NCBI GenBank assembly: GCA_905147135.1
Contig: LR990057.1
Span: 6,882,001-6,946,000 of the forward strand
Direction: 5' to 3'
Length of the DNA stretch: 64,000 bases
Origin: Blastobasis lacticolella
Taxonomy: Eukaryota > Arthropoda > Insecta > Lepidoptera > Blastobasidae
Part shown: positions 51,401 to 57,400 of the stretch, in pieces
Position numbering within the stretch: the first letter of the stretch is position 1
Layout of the letters: each line of letters starts with the position of its first letter
Notes under the pieces: generated by a model
The model's input: only the letters and a program-made list of their open reading frames with translations
Databases searched by the model: none
What the model was told of the DNA's origin: nothing
Program-made: the position numbers and the translations under genes

Positions 51401-54400
51401 TAATTTTTTTTTAGTTTTTATTCTTTTTGTGTAGGACATTACATATATCTTTCAATCGTCTAATTAATTAAATTTATGCAGATATTGTACTATTTGTAAG
51501 TATAAGCCGAACCCGTAAAGTAGCTTTCTCAATGGGAAGTGTTCACCGTCCCAAGATTTATGGTAGAATAAAACCAGTAATTCACTGCTGCTAAGCTACA
51601 ATCATTGCTATTTTGTTAAGGTTCAACTCTTTCATTGAGATGACTCCGTTCACTTAGAAAGTCGATCATTTCCTAACTTTCACTGAAATTGAAGGGCTTT
51701 TTATTTATTTCTACAAGGCGAAATAGAGCATGTAATAACGCCTGATAGCTACTCAATTGATTAAGATTATCTAAGCTTCTAGTAAAAGCAACAGATTACA
51801 TAAGTCTAGTATAAATGGTATTCAAATCGTCTATAAATGGGTATATTATGGTTAATACAAGATGGAGAAGATATCTCGAGAATTAAATCAACTGAGAAGT
51901 ACTCCTCGTAAAATTTAATTTCTCCAATAAAGGATCTCGTAACATCTAAAGGATTCAATATAAACAGTTCAATGGGAATTGTCCAGCTGCCTAGCTGCCG
52001 GCAATACATTGTAACGTATGGCAGACACTCAGGGCAGACAATAGAAGTTATAATTCAAAGCTTCGTATATAATTTAGCACTCAGTATTGGAGCGGGACTG
52101 GCCAGACAACTACAGGTATCCACACTGTATTGCTATCTTATATTTTTAAAAGTAAAACTTCAATAAATCAAATAAAAACCACGGAACAAAATGGGAAGTA
52201 TTTGTTTCCGTTAATAGAAAGCGGTTTTTACATACCTATCTAAAATAAATAAATAATAATAAATGCTTGGACAAAATCATACAGCGTCATCCCCAAAGCA
52301 AGCAAAGCTTGTGTTATGGGTGCTTAGATAACTAATAAACTACTTATATACTTTTAAAGACATACTTATTATACATATATAATACCCAGACTCGTAACAG
52401 AAATAAAAATTTCTGCTCGGCCGGGAATCGAACCCAATATCTCTGCGTGGCAGACTGGCATTTTAACCAACTGAATCACTCAGGTCGACAAAAACTAAAT
52501 TATACTGTAAAAGCGTCACCTTATTACGAACTACCTTATTACGAATTCTTTCTGCAAAAATAACCCTCAAATCGCATGTCTTCAATCATACCACTAACGC
52601 CAGTAATCCAGACACAAATAAATATCAAGCCCTGATATTGGAGAGAACGAGACCTAGCTAGACGAGTTAGATCCCAGCACATTGTATGATAAATTTTATG
52701 ATTTAGAGAGATATTTCTATATAGATAATCATGGTTAAGTAGCAGAAGCTACAAATACTTTTCCGCAAGATCTAAATACGTAAGTACCTCAATCTGTTTA
52801 TGGTATGCACTATATAATATCTTTAAAGTTTAATAACTAAGTTCAAATCACTTAATTTCCTGGACTTTTCGCATAAAGTAGTAAATGCGGGTAATAAAGT
52901 CCAATTCCTTGAATACTTCGCTCCGTACAAACAAACACACATAAGTATAAAAGTAAAGAGAGAATTCAAATTAAAACTTTATGACTTATGTTTATACTAT
53001 AGGGTAACCTACCCATGTCCAGCAGTGCTAAAGTGCATGGCGTACTTGTAAAGATCTTAAATTCATAATTTACACGCTATAAATCGCTATCAGCTCGTAT
53101 AAATTTCAGAAAGAGATAAAATACACATAACGGGGCTTGGGGCTCGTGTAGTCGCTGTTCAAGTCTTGCAGGGCTTGTTTTAGGAGTCTGCCAAAGATTT
53201 TGACGTATGAGTCTGCCAAATAAGCATATTATCAATATTACATTTGTTTATAAATGATTTCGTGGTGAATGTCCTGATGTAATGAATGTATACGATGGAT
53301 GAGGGTAACTAAAAGATAGAAGTTGCTGCCCATAACACCTACGATCACACTTTCAAACTGAACGCATCGGTTCAGATATAACCAAGCAAACAATAAAAAC
53401 TTCTTAGTTTTAGGTGTACGATACGGCTTGTCGAACACAAACGGGTAAACAAATGGATTAGAAAGGAAAACTAGTTAAAGCGGCATAACCGAGACATTGT
53501 GAGAAAACGAGAAGAAAAATGGGCTACAAATCAGCAATTAATCACATTGGCAGTTGTGACTTGTGAGATGTAATTTCCTTCGATACGATTGCTCAACTGC
53601 AGCTCGAATACTACACTAATTAGTAATACTAATTCAGTGTATTACGGTGCGATTAGTGCCGGTATGCGGTCGCGGTGTTGCGTCATGCGTGCGCACAGGG
53701 TTGGGAAAATGTGCGTGCGGGATTACAGGTGAGGCCATGTTGTGATAGGGGTTAACTTGGGAGCCAAATCCGAGTACCTCATTTCCGTGATAAACAAGCT
53801 TTGATTACCGCCAATGCGATTTAACAAAACTTCGATGTTATTTAACAAGTATATGTATCTGCCGCAGCTGAATGGTTAAATTAGCCGCTTAATTAAATGG
53901 CTAGCTTGGTAAGCAATTATTTAATTGAACGGAAATTAATGAATTTTGAAAGTAACGTCTAATGAATGACATCACCTCAAGTTTACGGAGCTCCTCCATG
54001 CATTGTCATAACACTGACCTAACCTAACCAAATAAAAATCTAATCCAAATTATGATTATCGTTTGAAGTCGCTAAGGTGAGACTATTGTTGTGACAATGC
54101 ATGGATTAGCTCCGCAAACTCGGCGCATTGTTCTTCGTAAGACTTTACTTTAAAGTTAACTAATTTAGGGTTCCGTTCAATTGAGTCAATGATTAACGAT
54201 CTAGCCGCTTCATTAAACGGCTAATTTAACTATCCGGCTGCTACATATCTAATGTTTGACTTTACAGGACCACCACGCACGTTATTATGAAAAATCGCAG
54301 GTTAGACTCAACTAAGTGTCGATGTACTTTACAGCGAAGTATCTAAACGGCGAATCCTTCAAATTACGACGCATCGTACCTACTGCGAAAGATAATCATT

Positions 54401-57400
54401 TATTTAAGTAACAAACAACCTAATTCTGAATAGAATTTATTTTATCTGTTTCCAACGTTTTTTCCGGCCACGTAACGTAACGTAATATGCAAAGATATTG
54501 AAAACAGAAATATCTTAAAAATTTCGCCACATGTTAACGACATTTCTAAGACTTGTGCCGCACACCTAACAAGCGTCGAGCTCGTTGCGTTGCTGAAATT
54601 TGACCTCATATTACGAAACGGTCACCCATCCAATTCCTGACGTCTGTGAGCCTTGCTTAACCTCATTTATCGGTCTCACAAACACGCTGCCACTAGAATA
54701 GTGCCGCTTCCGAGAACGCAAATTTAAAAGTCGAATTTTAAGTTTACTTTACCAATAATTGCTTATAAAATGCCTTAACTAAACCGTTGAAAAAATTTAT
54801 AGTACCTATAATAACACGCAAAAGATCAGCCATCAGTGATCTCTAGTCCGTGACAACTAATGCCCGGGTTTATTAGCAAAATGACCTGTCTTATGCAATC
54901 GAATTATGGGATAGCCGGTGTGGAAAGATGTAATTGTAGCAGCGTACCCGGCGCGCGCCGGGCCCCATCAACATTATAATTGCGGTATTTAACCTGTAAC
55001 TGCTAGGTATAAAATAATTCGATAATAATCACTAACGTACTCCCCGTACCTACGGTGTAGCTGTAGTAGGTATTTTTACCTACTCTAAGCTATAATCTTT
55101 ACTTACAAATACATACGTTACGCCTTTTTCCCGTAGGGGTAGACAAAGAGTACATCGTTCCACTTGCTACGGTCGTTGACAGGTATCTCTCGCTTCTTCC
55201 CCATTCATTATCCTTTTTATTCATACATGCCAATCGGTTTAGTGTACTCTTGACCTGACCTTTACCAATAACTTCTTTTAGTGGGTAATAACGTTGTTTT
55301 ATTGGCCAATAACGCCATTGTGATAGAGCTTTCATACATAACTTGCTCCTGTTTTTAATCAAACGTACAGTTAACTCGCTACGGCAAGTAATAAACTTCC
55401 GCATAAAGTTCCCATAAGGGGTCCGTCCTATTTGGTGCGCAATTTCGTATCGGCTTGTTCTCGAATCGATATCTGAACTAACGAGCCTATCGATTACTGA
55501 ATCATCCTTATATGTTGGGCGACTACGCCGTAGGATAATGATGGTAATTTGGGAGATAAGATAGTGCAATAGAATGCTGCGTGTGCAACGCAGCGCCCGC
55601 AGTCGTTCGGAGATCGCGCGCAATCGAGAGCACTCAATAAGGAAACGACGCGACGTGCGCCGGCGCATGCATACTGACAGCAACGCTCGACGCGGACGTC
55701 ATTGCGTCTGCATGTATGGCATTTTAAAATTATGTTACAGTGTAGCAGTACTTTTAATTAAAACGGTACACTAATTTTTCTACACGATTATAAATTCGTT
55801 TTAATTGGAAGTGACAAAATGCAGTCTCATTATCATATCTGCGTATGTTTATTTTTTTACGCAGTGGCACAGATGGTAAGCGGTAACTGTCGCCTATAAC
55901 ATCTACGATTCATGCATACTTACCTATATTATAGGTAAGTAGGTACTTATTCAACATTCTTCCTAAATAATTTTGTAAGGTATCGAAAGGAGAACGTCTT
56001 GGAGAAAGGTCCAATGAAGTCGGTTGGTGAGCGTTCCTGCGTTAAGCCTACCGGCTTCCTGCAATCGCGGTCCACCTTGGGCACCTTGTGAAGGGCTTGA
56101 CCGTCCATCCGTTTCATCTTCCGGTCGGCCAACGATCGTGTACTTGTACTTTTGGTCATAATTTCCATAAAAAAGCCATGATATTCCATTGTTATTTTTT
56201 ATGTCATACTAAATGCTATAATATTCAAGCGGGCTACCAGAGTAATTAGTCAAGTAAAGAAGAACTTATGTTTGTAACGGATAGCTGGTATTATATTGAG
56301 AGGGACTTCCTAACGAATATGTGTATGTTCCTAAACTGAATCTCAAGCTATTGAAAATCAGGTTAGTAATTTCAAAGCATGAGCTTTCTCCTAGTGCATT
56401 TCTGGAATTTGACATTTTTGCTAGCAAAATATCTCGATTAAAAAAGTTATTTAAAACGATCTTCGACAATAAAGGATTAGCGAAAATCGTTGAGAATAAG
56501 TTTTATGCTTGCAAATAGAAATTCAGTGACTTTGTAATAGATATTTGTGGTTAGAGAAAATGTCGAATTTTAATCTCAAAGTGCAAGAATCGCCCTGGTC
56601 TCTGTCTATACCTAATTCTTAAAAAGTTAATAGTAATCTTGGTGTACCTTGACCATAATCCAGGATTTAGTAAATCAGGTCATTACAGTGGAGCGACTGC
56701 CATCCGACCTCCGGGACTTTGTTAACAGGGGAATCTGACCAGATTTGATCATGTGTATGAATGTTCAGTACCCCTATTTCTTATAACTTGTATAAAAAGT
56801 TACATAACTAAAAACTGCCAGTAATCCAGATTGCGTATCTGAAGGCGCGTGCGCAGGCAATCCTGCGGCGTCGCATTGCGCTTACCGCCGCCAACTTGAA
56901 TTATTATCAACAGTAACTGACTAATTGTATACATTTTATTGTAATGGGAAAGTTTCAAAAGCTTACTTAGCATGTGTAATACACTCATCTACTTTCTTGT
57001 ACTTACAAGTGCTTACTTTTATATAAGCTACGCGGAGGGTTCCTGGAGACCTGCAATACAGGATAAACCTAGAGCGCGCTCCAGGTTCCTCGGTTTTGTA
57101 CTCATCTCGCGGATTTAAAAAAAAAACTACTTTCTTTTGTTACTTGAAGTTACTTCTGGCTAGCTATCATGCCACGATTGGCTGTATATAACATGGACCA
57201 CCCATACAGACAACACATGCACCAGCTTATTGTTGAATCACAACACCATAACAAAAAGCTTCTCAAAATAAATCCCTTAAACAATGTAGTGACCATCATC
57301 AGAAATATGCAACTATTTATTAGTTTCTAATCTACAAGTTGTGAGTTTCGAGATTTGCCTACAATATATTAATCCACGTATTTAGTACACGAAATCGTCT

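Noticed and set aside
55099..55683. A 194-residue protein on the minus strand
   Set aside because: No recognisable domain, atypical composition, and its C-terminal half runs through a dispersed repeat.
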